DNA from: an uncultured Bacteroides sp. | Lineage (GTDB): Bacteria; Bacteroidota; Bacteroidia; Bacteroidales; Bacteroidaceae | DNA: 64,000 nt | Assembly (NCBI RefSeq): GCF_963675905.1 | Contig: NZ_OY780936.1 | Location: 186,001 to 250,000 of the forward strand | Direction of reading: 5' to 3' | Shown here: positions 1-6,923 of the stretch, piece by piece | Numbering within the stretch: position 1 is the first letter of the stretch | How the letters are laid out: each line of letters starts with the position of its first letter | Position numbers and translations under genes: made by a program | The notes under the pieces: generated by a model | Told to the model about the DNA's origin: nothing | Database searches by the model: none | What the model saw: only the letters and a program-made list of their open reading frames with translations

Positions 1-639
1 CATCAGAATAATCTTGCCATCCTTCTTACCAAATTCATATTTAGTATCAACAAGGATAAGACCCATTTGTTTTGCAATTTCACATCCGCGTGCATAAACA
101 GCCAATGTGTATTTTTCTAATTGCTCATAATCTTCTTTGCTTACAATGCCCTGTGCAATAATCTCTTCTTTAGAGATATCTTCATCATGACCTTCATAAG
201 CTTTTGTTGTAGGAGTAATGATAGGAGTAGGGAATGGTTGGTTTTCTTTCATTCCTTCAGGCATTGCAACACCGCAAAGTGTACGTTTGCCTTCTTTATA
301 TTCTCTCCAGGCGTGTCCGGTAAGATATCCACGTACTACCATTTCCACTTCAAAAGGAACACATTTAATACCTACAGTAACCATTGGGTCTGGAGTAGCT
401 ATTTTCCAGTTAGGTACAATATCAGCAGTTGCATCAAGGAATTTGGCAGCAATCTGATTCAGCACTTGTCCTTTATAAGGAATACCTTCTGGCAGAATAA
501 CATCGAATGCAGAGATACGGTCACTTACAACCATCACCAATAATTCGTCGTTGATATTATACACATCACGTACTTTTCCGTGGTAAACACTTTTTTGTCC
601 CGGAAAATTAAAATCTGTTTTTACTAATGCTTTGCTCAT
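1..639 (-). CDS. purC: Phosphoribosylaminoimidazole-succinocarboxamide synthase, C-terminus cut by window edge
   Basis: Reading the minus strand from the ATG at 637-639 gives an open frame of 213 codons running off the left edge. It begins [20 protein letters not shown] and contains GKVRDVYNI, the [16 protein letters not shown] block and [14 protein letters not shown], all typical of SAICAR synthetase. This cytoplasmic enzyme joins CAIR and aspartate in purine synthesis. About the last third is missing. The ATG overlaps the phoH stop codon by one base (TAATG), so the two genes are probably co-transcribed and translationally coupled. Identity is firm; the true 3' end lies outside the window. 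Confidence 0.96.
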   Translation of the reverse strand, partial: MSKALVKTDFNFPGQKSVYHGKVRDVYNINDELLVMVVSDRISAFDVILPEGIPYKGQVLNQIAAKFLDATADIVPNWKIATPDPMVTVGIKCVPFEVEMVVRGYLTGHAWREYKEGKRTLCGVAMPEGMKENQPFPTPIITPTTKAYEGHDEDISKEEIIAQGIVSKEDYEQLEKYTLAVYARGCEIAKQMGLILVDTKYEFGKKDGKIILM

Positions 640-1622
640 TATTGTATTTGTTTTTGGGATTCTTCTAATTGTTTTTCTTTTTTCTTTTTCTCGTCGAATT
701 TTTCATAAGCTTCAACGATTCGTTCCACTATCTTGTGACGAACAATATCTTTCTTTCCAAGTTCTACAAAGCTGATACCTTTTACTCCTTTCAGAATACG
801 CATTGCCTGAACAAGTCCGGAAGTTTGGGCAGCCGGAAGGTCAATCTGAGTAAGGTCGCCCGTAATAATCATTTTAGTATTCATCCCCATGCGGGTAAGA
901 AACATTTTAATTTGTTGAGTGGTAGTGTTTTGGGCTTCGTCGAGAATAACGACAGCGTCGTTTAGTGTACGGCCGCGCATAAAAGCCAGCGGTGCAATCT
1001 GAATAATATTTAGTTCCATATATTCCTTTAACTTAGCAGCGGGAATCATATCCTGAAGTGCGTCGTATAGAGGTTGCAGATACGGATCAATCTTTTCTTT
1101 TATATCACCCGGAAGAAAACCTAGTTTCTCACCAGCTTCAACAGCAGGGCGACTTAAAATGATTTTTTTAATTTCTTTTTGTTTCAATGCTCTTACAGCC
1201 AGAGCAATAGAAGTGTAAGTCTTTCCCGAACCAGCCGGGCCGATAGCAAAGAGCATATCATTCTTTTCAAATCCTTCCACTAGTTTTAATTGATTGTCAC
1301 TGCGTGGAATGATAGGCTTTCCTGTAACACTGAATACAATTACGTTTCCGTTTTTTTCAGTCTGGGGAGCGTTACCTTTTATAATATCTATAATGACCTC
1401 TTCTTTTAAAGAATTGTATTGAACACAATGTTTTTCTAAAGCTAAAATATTCTCCTCAAACGCGCACATCTCCTCTTCGTCACCCATCACCTTAATTACA
1501 TTTCCACGAGCTACTATCCTTAATTTTGGGAATAAGGCTTTTATTAGTTGAATGTTGGTGTTATTCACACCATAGAAGATAACCGGATCGATGTCTTCGA
1601 GAACAATCAGTTTTTCTATCAT
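639..1622 (-). CDS. phoH: PhoH-family ATPase
   Basis: A 327-residue cytoplasmic P-loop protein of the PhoH/PhoL type. An N-terminal KH-like segment (about residues 1-80) precedes the ATPase core. Walker A GPAGSGKT lies at residues 128-135 and Walker B VVILDEAQ at about 224-231, followed by the sensor-like [13 protein letters not shown]. Length is normal for the family. The family is linked to RNA metabolism and ribosome or stress functions; the exact role here is unknown. It is the first gene of a phoH-purC unit, with a -7 box (TAAATTTG on the minus strand) at 1666-1673. Confidence 0.93.
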   Translation of the reverse strand: MIEKLIVLEDIDPVIFYGVNNTNIQLIKALFPKLRIVARGNVIKVMGDEEEMCAFEENILALEKHCVQYNSLKEEVIIDIIKGNAPQTEKNGNVIVFSVTGKPIIPRSDNQLKLVEGFEKNDMLFAIGPAGSGKTYTSIALAVRALKQKEIKKIILSRPAVEAGEKLGFLPGDIKEKIDPYLQPLYDALQDMIPAAKLKEYMELNIIQIAPLAFMRGRTLNDAVVILDEAQNTTTQQIKMFLTRMGMNTKMIITGDLTQIDLPAAQTSGLVQAMRILKGVKGISFVELGKKDIVRHKIVERIVEAYEKFDEKKKKEKQLEESQKQIQ

Positions 1623-1665
1623 TGAATCAATTTAAAGGATCAAATGTTTATTTCTAAATTGCTTG

Positions 1666-1673
1666 CAAATTTA
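1666..1673 (-). promoter_or_regulatory. -7 box of phoH-purC
   Basis: Minus-strand TAAATTTG fits the Bacteroides -7 consensus TAnnTTTG, about 45 bp before the phoH ATG. No good -33 TTG is visible at the usual spacing. Confidence 0.5.
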
Positions 1674-1820
1674 CATAAAAACTTCGAATTATATACCTCT
1701 CTAACGAAAATAAACTGAGCGCTCTTGCATTATGCAGAAACTTTATTTGCAGCTCTGAATTCATTTACTTTTTTAATTGAGTTTATTCAGAAATTGTTTT
1801 TATAGAAAGGCATTTTAATA

Positions 1821-1828
1821 TATATTTG
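1821..1828 (+). promoter_or_regulatory. -7 box of the lipoprotein gene at 1872
   Basis: TATATTTG fits TAnnTTTG, 43 bp before the ATG at 1872. The nearest upstream TTG (1794-1796) is 24 bp away, a little too far for a canonical -33 box. Confidence 0.5.
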
Positions 1829-1871
1829 CAAAATAAAGTACATAATATAAAATCTGATAAATTACTTTCTG

Positions 1872-2522
1872 ATGCGCAAACTTATACCAATTGTAGGCTT
1901 GTTTTTTTTAATTTGCTGTCTGTCTGCCTGTAAGGATAAAACCTTAAAGCTAAATCATCCTAAAAACATACGGGGTGTGATAAGTTTTAAACGTTCATTT
2001 GGTGATTTAAATGATTTGCATTTGTCGGCAGCTCAAGCTATTGGTATTCGTCCTATATCTTCACGCGAAGATGCCGAAAAGCTGAAAGGCGATTTGGTGT
2101 TTATAGAAAGTAATGAATATTATATAGTAGATTCTCTTACTCACTCACTTCCTTACCTTGTACCAAAAGCAAGCGATTTATTGTCCAGTATAGGTTCTAA
2201 TTTTCTCGATTCTTTAGAATCTAAAGGATTAAATCCTAATCAGGTTGTTGTAACATCAGTGCTTAGAACACAGGATGATGTTAAGAAGCTGCGCAAACGT
2301 AATGGGAATGCATCCGAAAAGTCGGCTCATTTTTATGGAACAACTTTCGATGTAAGCTGGAAACGTTTTACAAAAGTAGAGGATGATCGCCCGATGCAGG
2401 AGGTTAACCGAGATACTTTGAAACTGGTACTTTCAGAGGTACTTCGCGATCTTCGTAAAGCAGAAACCTGTTACGTAAAGTATGAGTTGAAACAAGGCTG
2501 TTTTCATATTACTGCCAGATAG
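1872..2522 (+). CDS. Lipoprotein with a peptidase M15-like (DUF5715-type) motif
   Basis: A 216-residue protein with a lipoprotein signal peptide ending LSAC (Cys 20). The C-terminal half carries SAHFYGTTFD, which fits the SxHxxGxxxD zinc motif of M15 (VanX/VanY) D,D-peptidases, and near the C-terminus FHIT offers a second His. In M15 enzymes a catalytic Glu normally lies three residues before that His; here the position is Gly (GCFH). It may act on peptidoglycan in the periplasm or be a non-catalytic relative. I recall DUF5715 as the family name but cannot confirm it. It precedes truA by 53 bp, and truA has its own -7 box. Confidence 0.7.
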   Translation: MRKLIPIVGLFFLICCLSACKDKTLKLNHPKNIRGVISFKRSFGDLNDLHLSAAQAIGIRPISSREDAEKLKGDLVFIESNEYYIVDSLTHSLPYLVPKASDLLSSIGSNFLDSLESKGLNPNQVVVTSVLRTQDDVKKLRKRNGNASEKSAHFYGTTFDVSWKRFTKVEDDRPMQEVNRDTLKLVLSEVLRDLRKAETCYVKYELKQGCFHITAR

Positions 2523-2547
2523 CAACTTACATAAAAGAAAAAAAACG

Positions 2548-2555
2548 TACCTTTG
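2548..2555 (+). promoter_or_regulatory. -7 box of truA
   Basis: TACCTTTG matches TAnnTTTG exactly, only 20 bp before the GTG start of truA, which implies a very short 5' leader. Confidence 0.6.
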
Positions 2556-2575
2556 CGCCAAAATAATAAAAACGC

Positions 2576-3328
2576 GTGCAACGATACTTTATTTATTTAG
2601 CCTACGAGGGGACAAATTATCACGGTTGGCAGGTGCAGCCCAACGGTGTGAGTGTACAGGAATGCTTGCAAAAAGCACTTTCTACTCTACTTCGCGTTGA
2701 AACAGAAGTAGTAGGTGCCGGCAGAACTGATGCCGGTGTTCATGCCAAACTGATGGTGGCACACTTTGATTCAGAGAAAGAAGATCTTAATCTTGCATTG
2801 CTGACCGATAAACTGAACAGATTACTTCCACCAGATATTTCCGTATATCGTGTTTGTAAAGTACATTCCGAAGCGCACGCTCGCTTTGATGCTTTGTCTC
2901 GTACCTATAAATATTACATCACCTCTGTAAAATCACCGTTTAACCGTCATCTGAAATGGCGGATACATGGATCGCTCAACTATGGACTGATGAACGAGGC
3001 TGCAAAGATACTGTTTGAATTTACCGACTTTACCAGTTTTAGTAAACTCCATACCGATGTAAAAACCAATAATTGCAAAATTATGCAGGCGGAGTGGATT
3101 CAGGAAGATGAAACAACCTGGGTATTTACTATAAAAGCCGACCGTTTTCTTCGCAATATGGTGCGTGCCATTGTGGGGACGCTGGTAGAAGTAGGGCGAG
3201 GTAAAATGAGTATTGAAGAATTCCGTAAAGTGATAGAACAAAAAGACAGATGCAAAGCAGGTGCTTCTGTTCCGGGTCATGCATTGTTTTTAGTAGATAT
3301 TGAATATCCTGCTGAAACTTTTATATAA
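2576..3328 (+). CDS. truA: tRNA pseudouridine(38-40) synthase TruA
   Basis: A 250-residue cytoplasmic enzyme that converts U38-U40 in the tRNA anticodon arm to pseudouridine. The catalytic Asp is D52 in [11 protein letters not shown]. The C-terminal [15 protein letters not shown] block is also typical. The start is [21 protein letters not shown] is the expected N-terminus of the family, so this start is preferred despite the rarer codon. The EamA gene follows after one base (TAA-T-ATG), so the two are likely co-transcribed. Confidence 0.95.
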   Translation: MQRYFIYLAYEGTNYHGWQVQPNGVSVQECLQKALSTLLRVETEVVGAGRTDAGVHAKLMVAHFDSEKEDLNLALLTDKLNRLLPPDISVYRVCKVHSEAHARFDALSRTYKYYITSVKSPFNRHLKWRIHGSLNYGLMNEAAKILFEFTDFTSFSKLHTDVKTNNCKIMQAEWIQEDETTWVFTIKADRFLRNMVRAIVGTLVEVGRGKMSIEEFRKVIEQKDRCKAGASVPGHALFLVDIEYPAETFI

Positions 3329-3329
3329 T

Positions 3330-4229
3330 ATGTGGTTATTATTAGCTTTTACTTCAGCCTTTTTATTAGGCTTTTATGATGTTTTTAAAAAGAGATCTTT
3401 AAAAGATAATGCTGTATTGCCGGTGTTGTTTCTTAATACACTATTTTCCAGTCTGATATTTTTGCCGTTTATTATTTGTTCTGCCATGGGGCAGGAGTGG
3501 ATTAGCAATACCATTTTTTATGTTCCGGTCGAAGGATGGGAAGTTCATAAATATGTGTTGCTGAAATCGGTAATTGTACTTTCTTCATGGATTTTTGGCT
3601 ATTTTGGAATGAAACACTTGCCGCTTACCATTGTAGGACCAATCAATGCAACTCGCCCGGTTATGGTATTGGTCGGAGCTATGCTTATTTTTGGCGAACG
3701 TCTTAATCTTTATCAATGGATTGGGGTTTTGCTTGCAATAGTCTCATTCTTTATGCTTAGTCGCTCGGGTAAGAAAGAAGGAATAGACTTTAAAAGCAAT
3801 AAATGGATTTTCTTTATTGTGATGGCAGCCTTAACAGGAGCTATCAGCGGACTTTACGATAAATACCTGATGAAGCAGTTTAATCCAATGCTTATTCAGT
3901 CGTGGTATAATGTTTATCAGCTCTTTATTATGGGCGGAGTACTGATGCTTTTATGGTGGCCGAAGCGAAAAGATACTACTCCGTTTCGCTGGCACTGGAG
4001 TATTATACTAATCTCAATATTTCTTGGTGCAGCCGATTTTGTTTATTTCTATGCGCTTAGTTATGACGATTCCATGATTTCTATTGTATCTATGGTTCGC
4101 CGAAGCAGTGTAATAGTTTCGTTTATCTTTGGTGCAATGTTTTTCCGTGAAAAGAATTTAAAAAGCAAAGCAATCGATCTTATTCTGGTGCTAATTGGAA
4201 TGATATTCTTATATTTGGGCTCAAAATAA
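3330..4229 (+). CDS. EamA/DMT-family inner-membrane transporter
   Basis: About 300 residues with ten predicted hydrophobic segments, in the two-repeat layout of EamA drug/metabolite transporters. Typical features are LPLTIVGPINATRPVMVLVGAMLIFGE closing the first half and a matching MVRRSSVIVSFIFGAMFFREK in the second. A TTG codon at 3300 is in frame, but ATG at 3330 is preferred because it follows the truA stop by one base and begins directly at the first membrane segment (MWLLLAFTSAFLLGFYDVF). Substrate unknown. The next gene follows after 9 bp. Confidence 0.85.
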   Translation: MWLLLAFTSAFLLGFYDVFKKRSLKDNAVLPVLFLNTLFSSLIFLPFIICSAMGQEWISNTIFYVPVEGWEVHKYVLLKSVIVLSSWIFGYFGMKHLPLTIVGPINATRPVMVLVGAMLIFGERLNLYQWIGVLLAIVSFFMLSRSGKKEGIDFKSNKWIFFIVMAALTGAISGLYDKYLMKQFNPMLIQSWYNVYQLFIMGGVLMLLWWPKRKDTTPFRWHWSIILISIFLGAADFVYFYALSYDDSMISIVSMVRRSSVIVSFIFGAMFFREKNLKSKAIDLILVLIGMIFLYLGSK

Positions 4230-4238
4230 ATTAATAAG

Positions 4239-4877
4239 ATGAAAAAGATATTCCTTCTTTGTTTTTTGATGGCTTGTGTCATCTCCTTGCATGCACAGGA
4301 TGCCAAATCGGTATTTATTAATATGCCCGATTCCTTGTCGCCTTTGCTCACAAAAGTAAACCGGGAAGACTTTGCAGATTTTCTCGAAAGCAATATGAAA
4401 GCGCAAGTCAAGAATAAGATGGAAAAAATGTCGGAAATGAAAACTCTGACTAAAGATTATGTTTATTTGCAGACTACCCCTCAGAGTAGCTTTCAGATGA
4501 AATTGCTTCAGTTGAACGATACCACAAAAATTATTTGTGTAGTTAATACCGTTTGTGGTCCGGCTTGCGATAGTCGCATCCTTTTTTATACCACAGCATG
4601 GAAAGAACTACCGGCGAAAGATTATATAGAATTACCAAAGATGGAGCAATTCTTCGTAGCTCCGGATTCTACTCAACTCGAAGCATATAATAATGCACGG
4701 GCTGCATTGGATTTTTATTTGTTGAAGACTGATCTTTCAAAAGATAACAGTGATATTACTTTTACTTATTCTTCCCCTGAATATCTGGATGAAACTGCAG
4801 CAAAGGATTTGGCTCCTTTCGTAAAGAAGGCACTTGTTTATGTTTGGAAAGAGGGTCGGTTTACATTGAAAATGTAA
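4239..4877 (+). CDS. Secreted DUF3256-type protein
   Basis: A 212-residue protein with a signal peptide (MKKIFLLCFLMACVISLHAQ) and no other membrane segment. The body contains AKSVFINMPDSLSPLLTKVNREDFADF and VVNTVCGPACDSRILFYT, features I associate with the Bacteroidota family DUF3256, of unknown function. The two cysteines in CGPAC could form a disulfide or bind metal. It is the last gene of the truA-EamA-DUF3256 run and ends before a repeat array. No strong hairpin terminator is seen directly behind it. Confidence 0.72.
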   Translation: MKKIFLLCFLMACVISLHAQDAKSVFINMPDSLSPLLTKVNREDFADFLESNMKAQVKNKMEKMSEMKTLTKDYVYLQTTPQSSFQMKLLQLNDTTKIICVVNTVCGPACDSRILFYTTAWKELPAKDYIELPKMEQFFVAPDSTQLEAYNNARAALDFYLLKTDLSKDNSDITFTYSSPEYLDETAAKDLAPFVKKALVYVWKEGRFTLKM

Positions 4878-4929
4878 CTTAAAGGGAAATGTTAGATTTC
4901 TCTCTCTAAAAATAATATTTTCGCGAATT

Positions 4930-5031
4930 AGTCTAGCAGTCTAGCAGTAGCCATTTAATGTGCTGTGAATGAATGGAATGGAGGTGCTAGACTTCTTCAA
5001 GTAAGTCTAGCGCTAATCTAGCAGTCTAGCA
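4930..5031. repeat. Short-repeat array A, unit GTCTAGCA
   Basis: Six copies of a CTAG-centred unit (GTCTAGCA and close variants). CTAG lies at 4933, 4941, 4987 (inverted TGCTAGAC), 5007, 5018 and 5026. Copies come in close 8-bp pairs at both ends. The array sits between DUF3256 and the truncated IS3 transposase. Confidence 0.75.
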
Positions 5032-5049
5032 CTCTGTCTCGTCCTGATT

Positions 5050-5868
5050 TTGGCAGATTATGTTTTGCCTTTTAAATCAAACCTTTATCAGGTTATTACA
5101 GATGTTCGAGAGGAGGATCCCGGTATCGGCGGCGAAAAGCTATGGGTGATGTATAGTCAATACTTCGGCAAACGTTATAGAATAGGTCGTGATGCTTTTT
5201 TAAAAGTGCTCAAGCGGTACAACTTGATGCTCAAGGCACCCAGAAAAAGTTGTCGTACCACAGACTCCACCCACGACTTGCCGACCTACCCCAATCTAAT
5301 TAAGGATTTGGCTATCACCCGTTCTAACCAAGTCTGGGTTAGTGATATTACCTATATCCGCTTGCGGGAAGACGATTTCTGTTTTCTCTCCTTGGTGACA
5401 GATGCGTACGACCATGAAATCGTAGGTGCTTACGTCGGCCCTACGCTAGCCACTGTCCACACCATAGAAGCCCTTAAACAGGCTTGCAAGAAGAGAAACA
5501 TACAAAATACAGAAGGGCTGACTCATCATTCGGACCGAGGGGTGCAGTATGCCAGCTACATGTACGTAAATGAACTGAAACAAAAAGGAATAAGGATTAG
5601 TATGACGGAAAATGGAGACCCTAAAGAAAATGCAATAGCGGAAAGAGTAAATGGGATTCTCAAAAAGGAATTCCTTAACCAATATTCCTTTGAAACAATC
5701 GAACTGGTTAGACAAGCAGTGCAGCAGGCTGTCACATTCTACAATACCAAACGCCCCCATAGGAGTTTGGATATGCTTACTCCACAACAGGCTTTTGGGA
5801 AGACCGGAATGATCAAGAAACGATGGACAAGTTATAAAGATAAATACAGAGAAGCTTGCCCGCAATAA
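5050..5868 (+). CDS. IS3-family transposase OrfB, probably truncated at the 5' end
   Basis: A 272-codon frame with an HTH_21-like segment (about residues 20-60) and a complete rve integrase core. The DDE triad is visible as WVSDITYI, HHSDRGVQYAS and ENAIAERVNGILKKEF. A TTG at 5050 is the only start offered. The N-terminal DNA-binding segment that normally precedes GIGGEKLW in OrfB is short, and no orfA lies upstream, so the element looks 5'-truncated and probably immobile. The bases at 5082-5100 inside the frame recur exactly at 6091-6109, downstream of the gene. Confidence 0.8.
   Translation: MADYVLPFKSNLYQVITDVREEDPGIGGEKLWVMYSQYFGKRYRIGRDAFLKVLKRYNLMLKAPRKSCRTTDSTHDLPTYPNLIKDLAITRSNQVWVSDITYIRLREDDFCFLSLVTDAYDHEIVGAYVGPTLATVHTIEALKQACKKRNIQNTEGLTHHSDRGVQYASYMYVNELKQKGIRISMTENGDPKENAIAERVNGILKKEFLNQYSFETIELVRQAVQQAVTFYNTKRPHRSLDMLTPQQAFGKTGMIKKRWTSYKDKYREACPQ
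5082..5100 (+). repeat. Direct repeat, copy 1 (inside the transposase frame)
   Basis: The 19-mer CCTTTATCAGGTTATTACA is identical to 6091-6109. With two single-base gaps the match extends upstream to about 28-30 bp (5071-5100 against 6082-6109). Confidence 0.85.
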
Positions 5869-6090
5869 AGAGAAAAACTATCTTTGTCTTGAAAGCAAAA
5901 AAATGATTCTACTAAGAATCCGAACGAGATAGAGAGAGAAGGCTGCGGACCTCTCTTCTCGTTTAAATATTTCAAGCTAAAGAAGGCCTATCAACCACAA
6001 TTAGGGACTATAGAGAATTTAGTCAACCGAAGCTAGAGATTAAAATATAACCAGTCAACTCCAAAAAGGGGGAAGAACAAATTTAATCAA
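5869..6090. other. IS3 tail, no gene
   Basis: Non-coding sequence after the OrfB stop. It includes a purine-rich stretch, TAGTCAACCGAAG and CCAGTCAACTCC, which look like decayed IS end sequence. No intact terminal inverted repeat could be paired with anything upstream, so the borders of the element are not defined. Confidence 0.4.
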
Positions 6091-6131
6091 CCTTTATCAG
6101 GTTATTACAAACTCTTATCAGTTTATTACAA
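6091..6131 (+). repeat. Tandem pair with core TTATCAG(G/T)TTATTACA
   Basis: Two copies, with TTATCAG at 6094-6100 and 6115-6121 (pitch 21 bp), each followed by (G/T)TTATTACAAA. The first copy is part of the exact 19-mer shared with the transposase frame at 5082-5100. Confidence 0.75.
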
Positions 6132-6154
6132 AACAAACCAATAAATTCTTATTC

Positions 6155-6236
6155 CATCCGGGTGTAGGATATTGGTACACCCGGGTGTAGAGGGTCGTTA
6201 CATCCGGGTGGATGGGTGTTGTACATCCGGGTGTAC
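6155..6236. repeat. Array B, four CATCCGGGTGTA units at exact 23-bp pitch
   Basis: The CCGG cores start at 6158, 6181, 6204 and 6227, exactly 23 bp apart. The units are CATCCGGGTGTA, the perfect palindrome TACACCCGGGTGTA, TACATCCGGGTG and TACATCCGGGTGTA. The 11-bp stretches between cores are not conserved except for a final TA. The array sits in the convergent gap before the rpmE terminator. Confidence 0.85.
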
Positions 6237-6243
6237 AAGCAAT

Positions 6244-6282
6244 AAAAAAAGCTCCAATACAAAAATGTATCAGAGCTTTTTT
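6244..6282. terminator. Terminator hairpin behind rpmE, A/T-flanked on both sides
   Basis: GCTC/GAGC flanked by A-rich and T-rich tracts, with an inner ATACA/TGTAT stem. It suits termination from either strand and lies 23 bp past the rpmE stop. Confidence 0.75.
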
Positions 6283-6304
6283 ATCAGATATAATCTGAAA
6301 TATC

Positions 6305-6559
6305 TTATTTCTTGCTACGATCTCCGTAACGGTTCTTAAACTTATCAATACGACCGGCAGTATCAATCATTGTAGATTTACCAGTGTAAAAAGGGTGAGA
6401 AGTGTTAGAAATTTCAAGCTTAACCAATGGATAAGTTGCACCTTCGAATTCGATAGTTTCTTTAGTGTTGCAAGTAGATTGAGATAAAAATACATCGCCA
6501 TTAGACATATCCTTAAATACGACTGGACGATATGATTCTGGATGAATACCTTTTTTCAT
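6305..6559 (-). CDS. rpmE2: 50S ribosomal protein L31, type B
   Basis: An 84-residue protein starting [20 protein letters not shown], with [20 protein letters not shown] in the second half. This is the long, zinc-ligand-free type B form of L31 common in Bacteroidota; the CxxC motif of type A is absent. It is a single gene with its own -7 box at 6634-6641 and a hairpin terminator downstream. Confidence 0.96.
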   Translation of the reverse strand: MKKGIHPESYRPVVFKDMSNGDVFLSQSTCNTKETIEFEGATYPLVKLEISNTSHPFYTGKSTMIDTAGRIDKFKNRYGDRSKK

Positions 6560-6633
6560 TTCAGTATTTGTTTTTTAATTATTATTACTTTGTACTATTT
6601 GGTAAGAATAGTGTAATGGTCTATTTCAGAGCG

Positions 6634-6641
6634 CAAAGATA
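6634..6641 (-). promoter_or_regulatory. -7 box of rpmE
   Basis: Minus-strand TATCTTTG matches TAnnTTTG, 75 bp before the rpmE start. Confidence 0.55.
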
Positions 6642-6817
6642 ATGCTTTTCTTTAAATTGGAAAATTATTTGAGGAACTTTTTCGTATGATAATAAAATAA
6701 TGTTTGTTTTGTGTTAATTGTTAATTTTTAAAATGAAAAAACGAACCGATAATCAGATTGTAATATAACTGACAAATAAAATTAACCCTTATGGCAGATT
6801 ACTTATTGTATAATTAT

Positions 6818-6825
6818 TAACTTTG
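6818..6825 (+). promoter_or_regulatory. -7 box of the endonuclease gene
   Basis: TAACTTTG matches TAnnTTTG, about 100 bp before the ATG at 6924. Confidence 0.5.
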
Positions 6826-6923
6826 CATTCCTTAATGAGCTAAATGTCTATGAACTACTTTTTTATATACTATGAAAGGATTATATTGAAGTGTATTTAA
6901 ATTGGTCAATAAAAAACGATAGA

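Larger units (their letters stand above)
6560..6923. other. Divergent promoter region of rpmE and endonuclease I
   Basis: AT-rich intergenic stretch without a gene. It holds a minus-strand -7 box at 6634-6641 for rpmE and a plus-strand one at 6818-6825 for the endonuclease. Confidence 0.5.

Noticed and set aside
121-543. Open frames on the plus strand in the first 600 bases
   Set aside because: They are shadows of purC, whose minus-strand frame gives a clear SAICAR synthetase sequence.
6155-6236. Regularly spaced repeats resembling a CRISPR array
   Set aside because: Units are 12-14 bp and spacers about 10 bp, far shorter than CRISPR repeats and spacers, and no cas gene is present. The same holds for the 22-bp arrays.
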